DNA of 64,000 nt, from contig NZ_JABMJG010000003.1 in NCBI RefSeq assembly GCF_013376045.1, forward strand, positions 310,001-374,000, in the 5' to 3' direction. Positions 1 through 8,397 of the stretch are shown here, piece after piece (the first letter of the stretch is position 1; each line of letters opens with the position of its first letter). The notes under the pieces were generated by a model. That model saw only the letters and a program-made list of their open reading frames with translations. It made no database searches and was not told where the DNA came from. The position numbers and the translations under genes are program-made. Source of the DNA: Variovorax sp. SG517. Its GTDB lineage: Bacteria; Pseudomonadota; Gammaproteobacteria; Burkholderiales; Burkholderiaceae_C.

Positions 1-944
1 CAAGCATGCGCGGGCTGCTGGCCGAAGCGCTGGACGCGGGTGCCTTCGGCATGTCCACCGGCACCTTCTATCCGCCCGCGCAGCACGCCACCACGCAGGA
101 GATCATCGACATCGGCGAGACCATGCGGGGCCGTGGTGGCATGGTCTACGCGGTTCACCTGCGCGACGAATCCGACCGGATCGACGATGCCATCGAGGAG
201 GCCCTGGAGATCGGGCGCGCGCTGGCGGCGCGCGTCGTGTTCTCGCACCACAAGCTGGCGGGCGAGCGCAACCACGGCCGCTCCGTGCAGACGCTCGCGC
301 GGATCGAAGAGGCCGGTGCGATGCAGCCGGTGTGCCTCGACTGCCATCCCTATCCGGCCACCTCGACCATGCTGCGGCTCGACCGCGTGCGGCTGGCGCG
401 CCGCACGCTCATCGCGTGGTCCAAGGGCGATCCGTCCGCCCAGGGGCGCGACTTCGCGGAGCTCCAGCGCGAATGGGGGCTGGACGACGACGCCATGCTG
501 CAGCGGCTCGCGCCCGCAGGCGCCATCTACTTCCTGATGGACGAGCGCGACGTCGAGCGCATCCTGGCGCACCCGCGCACCATGGTCGGATCCGACGGGC
601 TGCCGTTCGACCCGCACCCGCATCCTCGCCAATGGGGCACCTTCACGCGGGTGCTGTCGCGGCTGGTTCGCGACAAGGGCCTGCTGACCCTGGAAGCCGC
701 CGTCCACAAGATGACCGGCCTGGCCGCAGCCAACTACGGGCTGCGCGACAGGGGCCTGCTGCAACCCGGCTTGCGGGCCGACCTGGTGGCCTTCGATCCG
801 CAGCGCGTGACGGATCTCGCGACCTTCGACCAACCCGTGCAGGCCAGCCGCGGCATCGAGGGCGTCTGGGTCAACGGACAGCGGGTCTGGGACGGGCAGC
901 GCCCCACCGGCCTGCGGCCGGGCAGGGTGCTCGAGCGGCACTGA
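1..944 (+). CDS. D-aminoacylase (N-acyl-D-amino-acid deacylase), C-terminal part
   Basis: This is the C-terminal two thirds of an amidohydrolase-family D-aminoacylase, which hydrolyses N-acyl-D-amino acids. About 314 residues are visible, while whole proteins are near 480, so the metal-binding N-terminus lies before base 1. The frame is open to the window edge. Visible family signatures are GMSTGTFYPP near the start, a YAVHLRDE segment, the metal-site run FSHHKL, MVGSDGLPFDPHPHP, and the closing G-LRADLVAFDP strand found at the end of amidohydrolases. An asparaginase gene follows after 46 bases on the same strand, which suggests a shared role in scavenging amide-bonded amino acids. The family is clear; exact substrate preference cannot be read from the sequence. 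Confidence 0.85.
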   Translation, partial: SMRGLLAEALDAGAFGMSTGTFYPPAQHATTQEIIDIGETMRGRGGMVYAVHLRDESDRIDDAIEEALEIGRALAARVVFSHHKLAGERNHGRSVQTLARIEEAGAMQPVCLDCHPYPATSTMLRLDRVRLARRTLIAWSKGDPSAQGRDFAELQREWGLDDDAMLQRLAPAGAIYFLMDERDVERILAHPRTMVGSDGLPFDPHPHPRQWGTFTRVLSRLVRDKGLLTLEAAVHKMTGLAAANYGLRDRGLLQPGLRADLVAFDPQRVTDLATFDQPVQASRGIEGVWVNGQRVWDGQRPTGLRPGRVLERH

Positions 945-990
945 TCCGGCATTTCTCTTTCTTTCCTCCTTCCTTCAAAACCGTCGAATC

Positions 991-2079
991 ATGAACCCCA
1001 AGAAGATCGCCTTGACGTTTCTGTCAGCCATCGGCCTCCTCGGAGGCGCCGGGCAGGCAGGCGCGCAGACGCAGACCCCGGCCAAGCCCAACGTGGTGAT
1101 CCTGGCCACCGGCGGCACCATCGCCAGCCGGGGCGCGGACAGCCTGGCGCTCACCGACTACGGGCTGAGCAAGGGTCTCAAGCCCGTGGGCGTCGAGGCA
1201 TTGGTGGCTGCCGTGCCCGAGATCGAGAAGTTCGCCAACATCACGGGCGAGCAGATCTTCAATGTCGGCAGCTCCAAGCTGGGCATCGACAACTGGCTCA
1301 CGCTGGCGAAGCGCACCAACGAGATCCTCGCGTCGAAGAACGTCGACGGCGTGGTGATCACCCACGGGACCGACACGCTCGAGGAAACGGCCTACTTCCT
1401 CAACCTGGTGGTCAAGAGCGCCAAGCCCGTCGTGCTGGTGGGCTCGATGCGTCCCAGCACCGGCATGAGCGCGGACGGCCCGCTGAACCTGGTCAACGCG
1501 GTGGCGCTTGCGGCAAGCCCCTCGGCCCGCGACAAGGGCGTGATGGTGAGCATGAACGAGGTGATCGGCAGCGCGTTCAGCGTGACCAAGACCAACACGA
1601 CCAACGTCGCCACCTTCAAGAGCCTGGACGGCGGCGACCTGGGCTACATGCAGAACTCGACGCCGTTCTTCGTCGCACAGCCGCTGAAGCGGCACACCGT
1701 GCACAGCGAGTTCGATGTCTCCGGTCTGCAGAAGCTGCCGCGCGTGGACATCAACTACACGACGCTGGGCTCGGACGGCGTGCTCATCGACGCGGCCGTG
1801 GCCGCCGGCGCCAGGGGCATCGTCAACGCTGGCGTGGGCCATGCGAACATGCCCGAGGTCACGATGCAGAGCCTGAAGGCCGCGCAGCAGAAGGGCGTGG
1901 CCGTCGTCGTCGGTTCCCGCACCGTGAGCGGCATCGTCACGCCGACCGGCCCGTTCACCGAAGCCGGCTTCGTGAGCTCGATGATGCATACCGCGCAGAA
2001 GGCCCGCATCCTCCTGATGCTGGGGCTGACCAGGACCAGCGATCCCAAGGAACTGCAGCGCATCTTCGAACAGTACTGA
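991..2079 (+). CDS. ansB: Type II (periplasmic) L-asparaginase
   Basis: Hydrolyses L-asparagine, often also glutamine, to the acid plus ammonia. The 362-residue protein starts with a cleavable signal peptide (hydrophobic segment at about residues 7-24, likely cut after AGA), so it should act in the periplasm like E. coli AnsB. The catalytic Thr lies in GGTIAS (Thr43), the second catalytic pair in THGTDT (Thr127, Asp128), and the conserved block GSMRPSTGMSADGP follows near residue 151. Length is normal for the family. No strong Shine-Dalgarno sequence precedes the ATG, but the next in-frame starts would remove the signal peptide. It sits between a D-aminoacylase and a CPG2-like peptidase on the same strand. 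Confidence 0.93.
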   Translation: MNPKKIALTFLSAIGLLGGAGQAGAQTQTPAKPNVVILATGGTIASRGADSLALTDYGLSKGLKPVGVEALVAAVPEIEKFANITGEQIFNVGSSKLGIDNWLTLAKRTNEILASKNVDGVVITHGTDTLEETAYFLNLVVKSAKPVVLVGSMRPSTGMSADGPLNLVNAVALAASPSARDKGVMVSMNEVIGSAFSVTKTNTTNVATFKSLDGGDLGYMQNSTPFFVAQPLKRHTVHSEFDVSGLQKLPRVDINYTTLGSDGVLIDAAVAAGARGIVNAGVGHANMPEVTMQSLKAAQQKGVAVVVGSRTVSGIVTPTGPFTEAGFVSSMMHTAQKARILLMLGLTRTSDPKELQRIFEQY

Positions 2080-2087
2080 GTACCGGG

Positions 2088-2106
2088 GCCGGGAGTGGAG
2101 CCCGGC
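2088..2106 (+). terminator. Hairpin after the asparaginase gene (weak terminator candidate)
   Basis: GCCGGG at 2088-2093 pairs with CCCGGC at 2101-2106 around a 7-base loop, nine bases past the asparaginase stop. There is no T-run, so it may only slow transcription or protect the 3' end. The next gene starts at 2209 on the same strand. Confidence 0.35.
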
Positions 2107-2208
2107 GCGCCATGGCCCGGCCGCCTTCGCGGCGTGTCCCCGATTTGCTCGCCATGCGGGTCGGGCTGGATATGCTGTGCGCCGTCATCCACTCCCGAGA
2201 AAAACACC

Positions 2209-3477
2209 ATGACCTTGCGTTTGCCCTCCTTCCCGCTTCGTTCCATGGCCCTGGCCTGCGGTCTCGCGCTCGGTGCCGCCGCCGGCGCGCATGCCGCGCC
2301 CGATGCGAAGCTGCTCGCGGCGGCCGAGAAGGCGCAGCCGGCGGTGATCGACAACCTCAAGGAAATGGTGCTGATCGAATCGGGCAGCCTCAACGTCGAC
2401 GGCCTGCTCAAGATGGCCGACGTGGTGGAGGGGAGGCTGAAGGCCGCCGGCTTCAAGACCGAGCGCCGCAAGGCGACGGCCGGCGCGGGCGCCGACATCG
2501 TGATCGGCACCCTCAAGGGCACTGGGAAGCGCAAGATCATGCTGCAGGGCCACATGGACACCGTGTACGCGGCGGGCATCCTGGGCAGCCAGCCGTACAA
2601 GGTCGACGGCAACCGCATCTACGGCCCCGGCATCGCCGACGACAAGGGCGGCCTCGCGGTCATGCTGGCTTCGCTGAAGATCCTGGCCGACGCCGGCTGG
2701 CGCGACTACGACACGCTCACCGTGCTGATGAACCCCGACGAGGAAGTGGGCTCGGTCGGCTCCGGCGAGCTGATCGCGACGATTGCCGACCAGCACGACA
2801 CGGTGCTGTCGTTCGAGCCGACGGCGGCGAAGTCGGTGGCCAAGGGCGAGTCGCTGCTGCTCGGCGCGGCCGGCATTGCCACCGCCACGCTCGAGGTGAA
2901 GGGCCGGGCGTCGCACGCGGGCGCCGCGCCTGAACTGGGCCGCAACGCACTGTACGAGCTGTCGTACCAGATGCTGCAGACCAAGGACCTCGCCAAGGAC
3001 ATCCCCGGCGCCACGCTCAACTGGACCGTGGCGCGCGCCACCGGCCCGCTCAACCAGATCACCGAGAAGGCGCAGGCCCAGGGCGACATCCGCATCACCC
3101 AGCCCGGCGCCGAGAAGAAGCTCGCCGAGGCGCTGCAGGCGAAGGTCGCCTCCGGCAAGCTGATCCCCGACACAGAGACCACGGTGAAAGTGGAGGTGGG
3201 CCGCCCGGCCTTCATCGCGGGAGACAAGGGCCGCGCGCTGGCCGAGAAGGCGCAGGCCATCTACAAGGAAATCGATCGCGAGCTCGTGCTGACGCCGATG
3301 ACCGGCGGCGGCACCGACGCGGGCTTTGCGGGCCGCTCGGGCAAGGCCACGGTGGTCGAGAGCTTCGGCCTCGCGGGCTTCGGCTATCACGCACGCGACG
3401 AGTACATCGAGGTCGACTCGATCGTGCCGCGCATCTATCTCGTCACGCGCCTGCTGACCGAGATCGGCAAGAACTGA
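2209..3477 (+). CDS. M20 family peptidase, carboxypeptidase G2 (glutamate carboxypeptidase) type
   Basis: A 422-residue secreted zinc peptidase closely resembling carboxypeptidase G2 (glucarpidase), which removes C-terminal glutamate from folates and similar N-acyl glutamates. The start at 2209 is chosen because it begins a good signal peptide (residues 1-29, cut near AHA); an in-frame ATG at 2095 adds unrelated sequence. Metal-site motifs are HMDTVY (His115, Asp117), GPGIADDKGG (residues 139-148), NPDEEVGS (Glu178-Glu179) and SFEPT (Glu203); TGGGTDA and GFGYHARDE near the end carry the last ligand. The dimerisation-domain motif SHAGAAPELG is also as in CPG2. It follows the asparaginase gene by about 130 bases. 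Actual substrate range (folates, glutamyl peptides, others) is not decided by sequence. Confidence 0.88.
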   Translation: MTLRLPSFPLRSMALACGLALGAAAGAHAAPDAKLLAAAEKAQPAVIDNLKEMVLIESGSLNVDGLLKMADVVEGRLKAAGFKTERRKATAGAGADIVIGTLKGTGKRKIMLQGHMDTVYAAGILGSQPYKVDGNRIYGPGIADDKGGLAVMLASLKILADAGWRDYDTLTVLMNPDEEVGSVGSGELIATIADQHDTVLSFEPTAAKSVAKGESLLLGAAGIATATLEVKGRASHAGAAPELGRNALYELSYQMLQTKDLAKDIPGATLNWTVARATGPLNQITEKAQAQGDIRITQPGAEKKLAEALQAKVASGKLIPDTETTVKVEVGRPAFIAGDKGRALAEKAQAIYKEIDRELVLTPMTGGGTDAGFAGRSGKATVVESFGLAGFGYHARDEYIEVDSIVPRIYLVTRLLTEIGKN

Positions 3478-3479
3478 GA

Positions 3480-3499
3480 CCGGCGGCAGGCGCCGCCGG
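3480..3499. terminator. Perfect 8-bp hairpin between convergent genes
   Basis: CCGGCGGC at 3480-3487 and GCCGCCGG at 3492-3499 form a perfect stem with an AGGC tetraloop. It fills the 30-base gap between the stop codons of the CPG2-like gene (+) and the DUF3300 gene (-), so it could serve both strands. It lacks a T-run. Confidence 0.5.
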
Positions 3500-3507
3500 G
3501 CGCCGCA

Positions 3508-5571
3508 CTATTGCTGCTGCCTGGGGTCGCCGGGCCGGTGCTGCTGGTGCTGTTGTTGCTGCTGCTGCCGTGCCGCGGCCGCGGCGGCCATGCGTTGCTG
3601 CTGTTGCTGGGCCTGCTGCTGTTGGTGTTGAGCCTGCTGTTGCGCCTGCTGCTGCGCGCGGGCCTGTTGCTGCTGCATCTGCTGCTGGCGCTGTTGCTGC
3701 ATGGCCTGCATCTGCTGTTGCTGCTGCATGCGCGCGGCCTGCTGCTGGGCCTGTTGCTGTGCCTGCTGCTGCGCCTGTTGTTGGCGGCGCATCTGCTCCT
3801 GCTGGGCCATCTGCTGTTGCTGCTGGCGGGCCTGGTTCTGCGCCTGCTGCTGTTGCTGGGCCTGCTGGCGCTGGATCTGCTCCTGTTGCCGCTGGGCCTG
3901 CTGTTGCGCACGCGCTTGCTGATCCGCCTGCTGCTGGCGCCGCATCTGGTCCTGCTGCGTCTGCTGGCGGCGTGATTGTTCGAGCTGGGCCTGCTGCTGG
4001 CGTTGTTGCTCCTGCGCGGCCTGCTGTTGCTGGCGCTGCTGTGCGAGTTGCGCCTGCTGGGGTTGCTGGGTCTGCACCAGTCCCCGCGCCTGGCGGGCCT
4101 GCTGGTCGCGCGCCTGCTGCTGGGCCTGTTGCTGCATCTGCTGCTGGCGGCGCGTCTGCTCCTGTTGGGCCATCTGCTGTTGCTGCTGGCGGGACTGGTC
4201 CTGTGCCTGCCGTTGCTGCATGGCCTGCTGGCGCTGGATCTGTTCCTGTTGACGCTGCTGGGCTTGCTGCTGCGCCCGTGCCTGCTGTTGTTGCTGCTGC
4301 TGCTGCTGCTGCGCGAGTGCGGCCTGCTGCTGGAGGCGCTGTTGTTGCTGTTGCTGCGCTTGTTGCTGGGCCTGCTGCTGCTGGGCCTGCTGTTGGGCGA
4401 AGAGGGCCCGCTGCTGCTGTTGCTGCACCTGTTGCGCGGCACCCGGCCCTGCAGCGAAGTTGGGCGGCGCTCCCGGCGGGAGCACGCCGCGCGGTCCGCC
4501 GTTGTTGTTGTAGATGTTGACGTTGCGCACGTTGTTGACCACCGTGGTCGAGCGCGAGACGTAGGTGCTGTTGTTGTAGACCACCGCCGGCCGCGCGTAC
4601 GCCGGCTGCACGGCGGGGCCGCGGTCGCGCCAGCGCGGCGCGCCCCAGTTCATGTTCCACGAATGCCAGCCCCAGTCGTGGCGCTCGAGCGCGGCGCCCA
4701 CGATCACACCCGCGCCGAATGCGAGCGCACCGGCCGCCAGCACCTGGCCGCCGCTGTAGCCCGGCGTAGACACCACCTGCACCGGCGGCGCGTACGCGTA
4801 GCCCGGATACACAGGCTGCGGCGCGCCGTAGATCACCTGCGGGTCGTAGGCAGGCACGTACACCACGTCGGGCTGCACCGGCTCGATGGTGATGAACTCC
4901 TGCGGCGGTTCGACCACCGCGGGGCCCGCGTACACGGGCTGCACGTCGGGAGCGGGTGCGTAGTTGGGCGGCGGCGCGGCGGTGGCCACGCGCAGCTTGT
5001 CGTTGTTCTTGAGGCGGCCCGCCTTCGCCGCGCGCTGGCGCATGACCTGGATCGCGTTCATGACGTCGGCCGGGTCGTTGTAGTAGGCCTGCCCGAGCGC
5101 CTGGGTCCACGGGATGTTGCCGGCCATCTGGTCGAGGACGGGGCGGAAGGCGGTGAGCGACTTCACGCTCGGGTCCCACGGCTGCTGGTTGGCGGCATCG
5201 GCCAGCGGACCGGCCCTGAGGTTGCGGTTCTGCGCGAGCCAGTCGTGCGCCGCGGTGATCTGGTCGGGATAGGTGGCGCCGGCCAGGATCTGCGCCACCA
5301 GCTTGTCGGGGTAGAGCGCGATGGGTGCGACCATCTGGTAGAGCTGCTCGGCGCTCGGTGGCGTGTAGGCGGCCTGCACGGGCGCGGCGGCTGGAGGCTG
5401 CTGCTGCGTCTGCGGCACCGAAGGCGGTGGGATGGAAGTCGCCGGATCCTGCGTCGAAGCGAGCGGGGCGGGAGTGTTCGTGGGGCCCTTGTCGCAGCCT
5501 GCGAGGACGAGGGCGCCGATGCACAGCGAGATCGTCAACAGCCGCGGGGCAGTAGGGAGTTTTTTTGTCAT
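3508..5571 (-). CDS. DUF3300 domain lipoprotein with a very long glutamine-rich tail
   Basis: Function unknown. The protein (687 residues from the ATG at 5571, preceded by a GGAAAT ribosome-binding sequence) has a lipoprotein signal ending in LVLAGC, a short proline/threonine linker, then the DUF3300 domain (about residues 70-270) with segments such as QMVAPIALYPDKLVAQIL and VVYVPAYDP. From about residue 377 to the end it is dominated by glutamine with some Ala, Arg and Met, and contains two related blocks of about 60 residues (DNA near 3730-3920 and 4090-4285) sharing RQQEQIQRQQA and QQQQQMAQQEQ. Gln-rich tails occur in some DUF3300 proteins, but this one is nearly half the protein. The antisense strand carries long open frames that are shadows of the CAG/CAA codons. 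It lies last in a minus-strand run of genes. Confidence 0.82.
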   Translation of the reverse strand: MTKKLPTAPRLLTISLCIGALVLAGCDKGPTNTPAPLASTQDPATSIPPPSVPQTQQQPPAAAPVQAAYTPPSAEQLYQMVAPIALYPDKLVAQILAGATYPDQITAAHDWLAQNRNLRAGPLADAANQQPWDPSVKSLTAFRPVLDQMAGNIPWTQALGQAYYNDPADVMNAIQVMRQRAAKAGRLKNNDKLRVATAAPPPNYAPAPDVQPVYAGPAVVEPPQEFITIEPVQPDVVYVPAYDPQVIYGAPQPVYPGYAYAPPVQVVSTPGYSGGQVLAAGALAFGAGVIVGAALERHDWGWHSWNMNWGAPRWRDRGPAVQPAYARPAVVYNNSTYVSRSTTVVNNVRNVNIYNNNGGPRGVLPPGAPPNFAAGPGAAQQVQQQQQRALFAQQQAQQQQAQQQAQQQQQQRLQQQAALAQQQQQQQQQQARAQQQAQQRQQEQIQRQQAMQQRQAQDQSRQQQQQMAQQEQTRRQQQMQQQAQQQARDQQARQARGLVQTQQPQQAQLAQQRQQQQAAQEQQRQQQAQLEQSRRQQTQQDQMRRQQQADQQARAQQQAQRQQEQIQRQQAQQQQQAQNQARQQQQQMAQQEQMRRQQQAQQQAQQQAQQQAARMQQQQQMQAMQQQRQQQMQQQQARAQQQAQQQAQHQQQQAQQQQQRMAAAAAARQQQQQQHQQHRPGDPRQQQ

Positions 5572-5716
5572 CTGGATTTCCATGAAGACGCCCGGGGCAT
5601 GCCCGGACTTCTTCAACGGAACTCGGCAGCAAGCGATGACAGAGCTTGCGCCGCGGATGCAACGGTCTGTGTCGGTTCCGTGCCGTCAAGCCTGTCGGCG
5701 CAGAACCACACGGGGC

Positions 5717-5732
5717 GGAGGCCGCGGCCTCC
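5717..5732 (-). terminator. Short GC-rich hairpin after the DUF3299 gene
   Basis: A 16-base perfect palindrome (GGAGGC, CGCG loop, GCCTCC) begins eight bases past the stop of the DUF3299 gene. It may be a transcription end or pause. No T-run is present. Confidence 0.35.
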
Positions 5733-5739
5733 TAGCCTT

Positions 5740-6381
5740 CTACTTGGAGCCGCCGGTGTACTTGGTGACGGTGGCCGCGCTCACGTGATAGCCGCTCACG
5801 CCCATCATCGAATCGTTGCGCAGCGTCTGCAGCTTGCCGGTGACCCACACGGTGTCCATGGCGCGGAACTTGGCGCCCTTCTGCGGCACCACGTGCAGGA
5901 TCTGGTTGGCAGGCGGCGGCGGCGTGTGGATGCAGGCGCCGAAGTAGGGCACCAGCAGGAATTCGGTGACCTCGCCCTTGGCTTCTTCGAGAGGCACGAT
6001 GAAGCCGGGGATCTTGATCTCCGCGCCGTTCATCGCCGGATTGGTCGGCGCGTTGTTCGACACCTCCTGCATCTTCATGAGCAGCTCGTTGGCGCGCGGG
6101 TCGCCGTCGTCGAGTGCGCTCAGGTCCATGCCCTTGAACTCCTTGGCCGGGTCCCAGTCCTTGGGCACCAGTTCTTCCCAGGTGATCTGGCGCGGCTGGC
6201 CGGTAGCGGGCTTGGCCGCCGTTGCGGGCGATGCCTTTCCGCCCAGCGGATTGGTGGCGGTGGTGTCCTTGGGGGCAGGCTCGGCGGCCCATGCGGCGGC
6301 GGCGAGGCCGGCACCTGCGATCAGCATTGAAAGCCGAGTGAAAGCTTTGCTCGTGGACAAGGTCTTCTGTGCGATGGGCAT
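5740..6381 (-). CDS. DUF3299 domain exported protein of a zinc-type ABC cluster
   Basis: A 213-residue exported protein with a signal peptide (hydrophobic residues about 18-32, cut after AWA) and a C-terminal DUF3299 domain that includes the motif YFGACIHTPPPPANQ, whose Cys and His could bind metal. DUF3299 genes commonly sit beside a MacB/FtsX-like permease, an ABC ATPase and a DUF2796 protein, exactly as here; as I recall, the P. aeruginosa set PA4063-PA4066 and V. cholerae zrgABCDE are of this kind and are Zur/zinc regulated. The role in metal traffic is therefore inferred from context. It starts three bases after the permease stop, so the two are surely co-transcribed. No Zur box was recognised. 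Confidence 0.8.
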   Translation of the reverse strand: MPIAQKTLSTSKAFTRLSMLIAGAGLAAAAWAAEPAPKDTTATNPLGGKASPATAAKPATGQPRQITWEELVPKDWDPAKEFKGMDLSALDDGDPRANELLMKMQEVSNNAPTNPAMNGAEIKIPGFIVPLEEAKGEVTEFLLVPYFGACIHTPPPPANQILHVVPQKGAKFRAMDTVWVTGKLQTLRNDSMMGVSGYHVSAATVTKYTGGSK

Positions 6382-6384
6382 GGT

Positions 6385-7647
6385 TCAAATCCTCGGCGAG
6401 AGGCCGTCTGCAAGGGAGAGGCGATAGGCGCGGATGCCGGGCAGCAGGCTCGCCAGCCAACCGGCGGCCAGCAGGCTCGCCATCAGCAGCCATTCGTTCA
6501 GTGTAGGTTCGGAAAGGCTCAGTGTCAGCCCGAACTGCGACTGCAGCCATGGCGAGAGCAGGGCGATGCCAAGCACCGCCATCACCAAGCCCAGCACCAC
6601 GCCGAGCACCGTGACCAGCGCGCCTTCGAGCGCGAGCAGCGCTAGCACATGGCGCAGGCCCGCGCCCACCGCACGCAGCACCGCGAGCTCTCGGCGGCGC
6701 TCGTTCAGACCCGCCATCACCACCGACACCAGCCCCGCGAGGCTCACCAGCGCGACAAGTGCCGACATCAGCAGCAGCGCGTTCTCGCCGATGCCGATCA
6801 CGCTCCACAGCTCGTCGAGCGCCACGCCAGGCAGGATGGCCATCAGCGGCTCGCCGGTGTAGGTCGAGATCCAGCGCTGCACGCCGAACACGGCAGCGCG
6901 GTTCTTCAGGCCCACCAGCACGGCCGTCACGTTCTTGGGCGTGAGGTCGAACTTGCGCACCTGCTCGGGCGAGATGTGCACGCCCGGCATCGGCGCGCCG
7001 CCCACCCATTCGAGGTGGATGGCTTCCATCGCCGCGAGGCCGATGTGCACCGTGCGGTCGACCGGCGTGCCGGTGCGCGCGAGCACGCCGACCACGGTGA
7101 AGGGCTTGTCCGCATGCTCGGCCACGTTGAGTTCGCCGCTGCCGTGCGCGAGCGTGATCTTCTGGCCCACGTGGTAGCTGAGCTTGTCGGCCACCTCGGC
7201 GCCGACCACTGCGTCGAAGAGCTCGCTGAAGGGCTTGCCCTCGCGCAGCTTCAGCGTCTGCCTGTCGCCGTAGCGGAAGCGGGTGAAGTAGTCGGTGGAC
7301 GTGGCCAGCACCGCGAAGCCGCGATGCGAATCGCCGAGCGACAGCGGCACCACCCAGTCGACGCCCGGATGCGCCGACAGCGCCTGCACGCTCTTCCACG
7401 AGATGTTGTTGGTGGCCGCGCCGATGCGGAACACCGAGTACAGCAGCAGCTGCGTGGAGCCGGTGCGCGCGCCGACGATCAGGTCGGTGCCCGAGACGGA
7501 CGATGCGAAGTTCTCGCGCAGCTCGGTGCGGATGCGTTCCACGCCCAGCAGCAGGAACGTGGAAAGCGCGATGGAGAACACCGTCAGCGCGAGCGTGAAG
7601 CGCCGGTTCCAGGCGCTGCGCCATGCGATGGAAAAGAGTGCTTTCAT
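6385..7647 (-). CDS. ABC transporter permease, FtsX/MacB-like
   Basis: A 420-residue inner-membrane permease with the MacB/LolC plan: an N-terminal membrane helix (about 17-35), a large periplasmic domain (about 40-280), then three helices near the C-terminus (about 290-320, 335-375, 385-405). The segment GLNERRRELAVLRAVGAG just before the second helix is the classic FtsX-domain coupling region. Such permeases usually drive periplasmic mechanotransmission or extraction rather than ordinary import. The start overlaps the ATPase stop by four bases (ATGA), showing translational coupling with the ATPase gene at 7644. In related clusters the set is linked to zinc limitation, which is context only. 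Confidence 0.87.
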   Translation of the reverse strand: MKALFSIAWRSAWNRRFTLALTVFSIALSTFLLLGVERIRTELRENFASSVSGTDLIVGARTGSTQLLLYSVFRIGAATNNISWKSVQALSAHPGVDWVVPLSLGDSHRGFAVLATSTDYFTRFRYGDRQTLKLREGKPFSELFDAVVGAEVADKLSYHVGQKITLAHGSGELNVAEHADKPFTVVGVLARTGTPVDRTVHIGLAAMEAIHLEWVGGAPMPGVHISPEQVRKFDLTPKNVTAVLVGLKNRAAVFGVQRWISTYTGEPLMAILPGVALDELWSVIGIGENALLLMSALVALVSLAGLVSVVMAGLNERRRELAVLRAVGAGLRHVLALLALEGALVTVLGVVLGLVMAVLGIALLSPWLQSQFGLTLSLSEPTLNEWLLMASLLAAGWLASLLPGIRAYRLSLADGLSPRI

Positions 7648-8393
7648 GCATCCACCGCCATCGCGTTGGTGGCGGCGCGGTTGATTTCAGGCAGCAGCAC
7701 ATGCCGCGCGAAGCGCTGCGCGATGCGCTGGTCATGGCTCACGAACACGAGTGCGCTGCGGTGCTCGGCGCAGGCCGTCAGCAGCACGTCGAGGAAGGCT
7801 TCGCGCCGGTCCTCGTCGAGCGCGGAGGTGGGCTCGTCGGCGATCACCACCTCGGGCTGGCCGATGAGCGCGCGCGCCGCGGCCACGCGCTGCTGCTGGC
7901 CCACCGAGAGCTGCAGCGCCTGGCGGCCCCACAGGTTGCGGTCCAGCCCCATCTGGTCGAGCAGGTGCTCGGCCTCGCCGCGCGAGCTGCCGTTGCGCGA
8001 CGCATTGGCCTCGCGCCGCTGCGAGAAGCGGCAGGGCAGCAGCACGTTGTCGATCACGCTCAGGTACGGCAGCAGGTTGAACTGCTGGAAGATGTAGCCC
8101 ACGTGCGCCACGCGGCTGCGGTCGCGCTGCGTGCCCGAGAGCTTCGACCAGTCGTGGCCCAGCAGCGTGACGCGGCCTTCGTCGGCCACCAGCACGCCGG
8201 CCAGCAGCGACAGCAGCGTGCTCTTGCCGCAGCCGCTCGGGCCGTGCAGGAACACCGATTCGCCGGCAGTGATGCGGAAGGCCTCGATGTCGATGCACGG
8301 AGTCTTGGCCGAGGGCCATGTGAAGCGCAGCGCCTCGGCCGCGAGCACGACGCGCAGGGCCGACGAGGCCTGCGCTGGAGGGAGGTCGCTCAC
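7644..8393 (-). CDS. ABC transporter ATP-binding protein (LolD/MacB type)
   Basis: A 249-residue ATPase partner of the FtsX-like permease that follows it. Visible motifs are Walker A GPSGCGKST at residues 51-59, a signature LSVGQQQR near 158, Walker B VVIADEPTSALDE near 175, and the switch His in LVFVSHD. The Q-loop lies in YIFQQFNLLPYLSVIDN, the typical LolD/MacB wording. It starts four bases after the DUF2796 stop and overlaps the permease by four bases, so it belongs to a tight operon. Cytoplasmic, energising the permease; the transported or extracted substrate is unknown, with metal-related function inferred from the neighbours. Confidence 0.9.
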   Translation of the reverse strand: MSDLPPAQASSALRVVLAAEALRFTWPSAKTPCIDIEAFRITAGESVFLHGPSGCGKSTLLSLLAGVLVADEGRVTLLGHDWSKLSGTQRDRSRVAHVGYIFQQFNLLPYLSVIDNVLLPCRFSQRREANASRNGSSRGEAEHLLDQMGLDRNLWGRQALQLSVGQQQRVAAARALIGQPEVVIADEPTSALDEDRREAFLDVLLTACAEHRSALVFVSHDQRIAQRFARHVLLPEINRAATNAMAVDA

Positions 8394-8397
8394 GGTG

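Noticed and set aside
3511..4440. Regular short repeats suggesting a CRISPR or tandem-repeat locus
   Set aside because: The period is one codon (CTG/TTG on the + strand) and the repeats lie inside an open frame. There are no spaced, identical direct repeats with unique spacers.
3976..6330. A 784-codon plus-strand open frame, Leu-rich, opposite the DUF3300 gene
   Set aside because: It is the antisense shadow of the CAG/CAA tract (read as CTG, TTG). It has no family sequence, runs across the end of one gene and into the next, and the minus strand has a clear lipoprotein.
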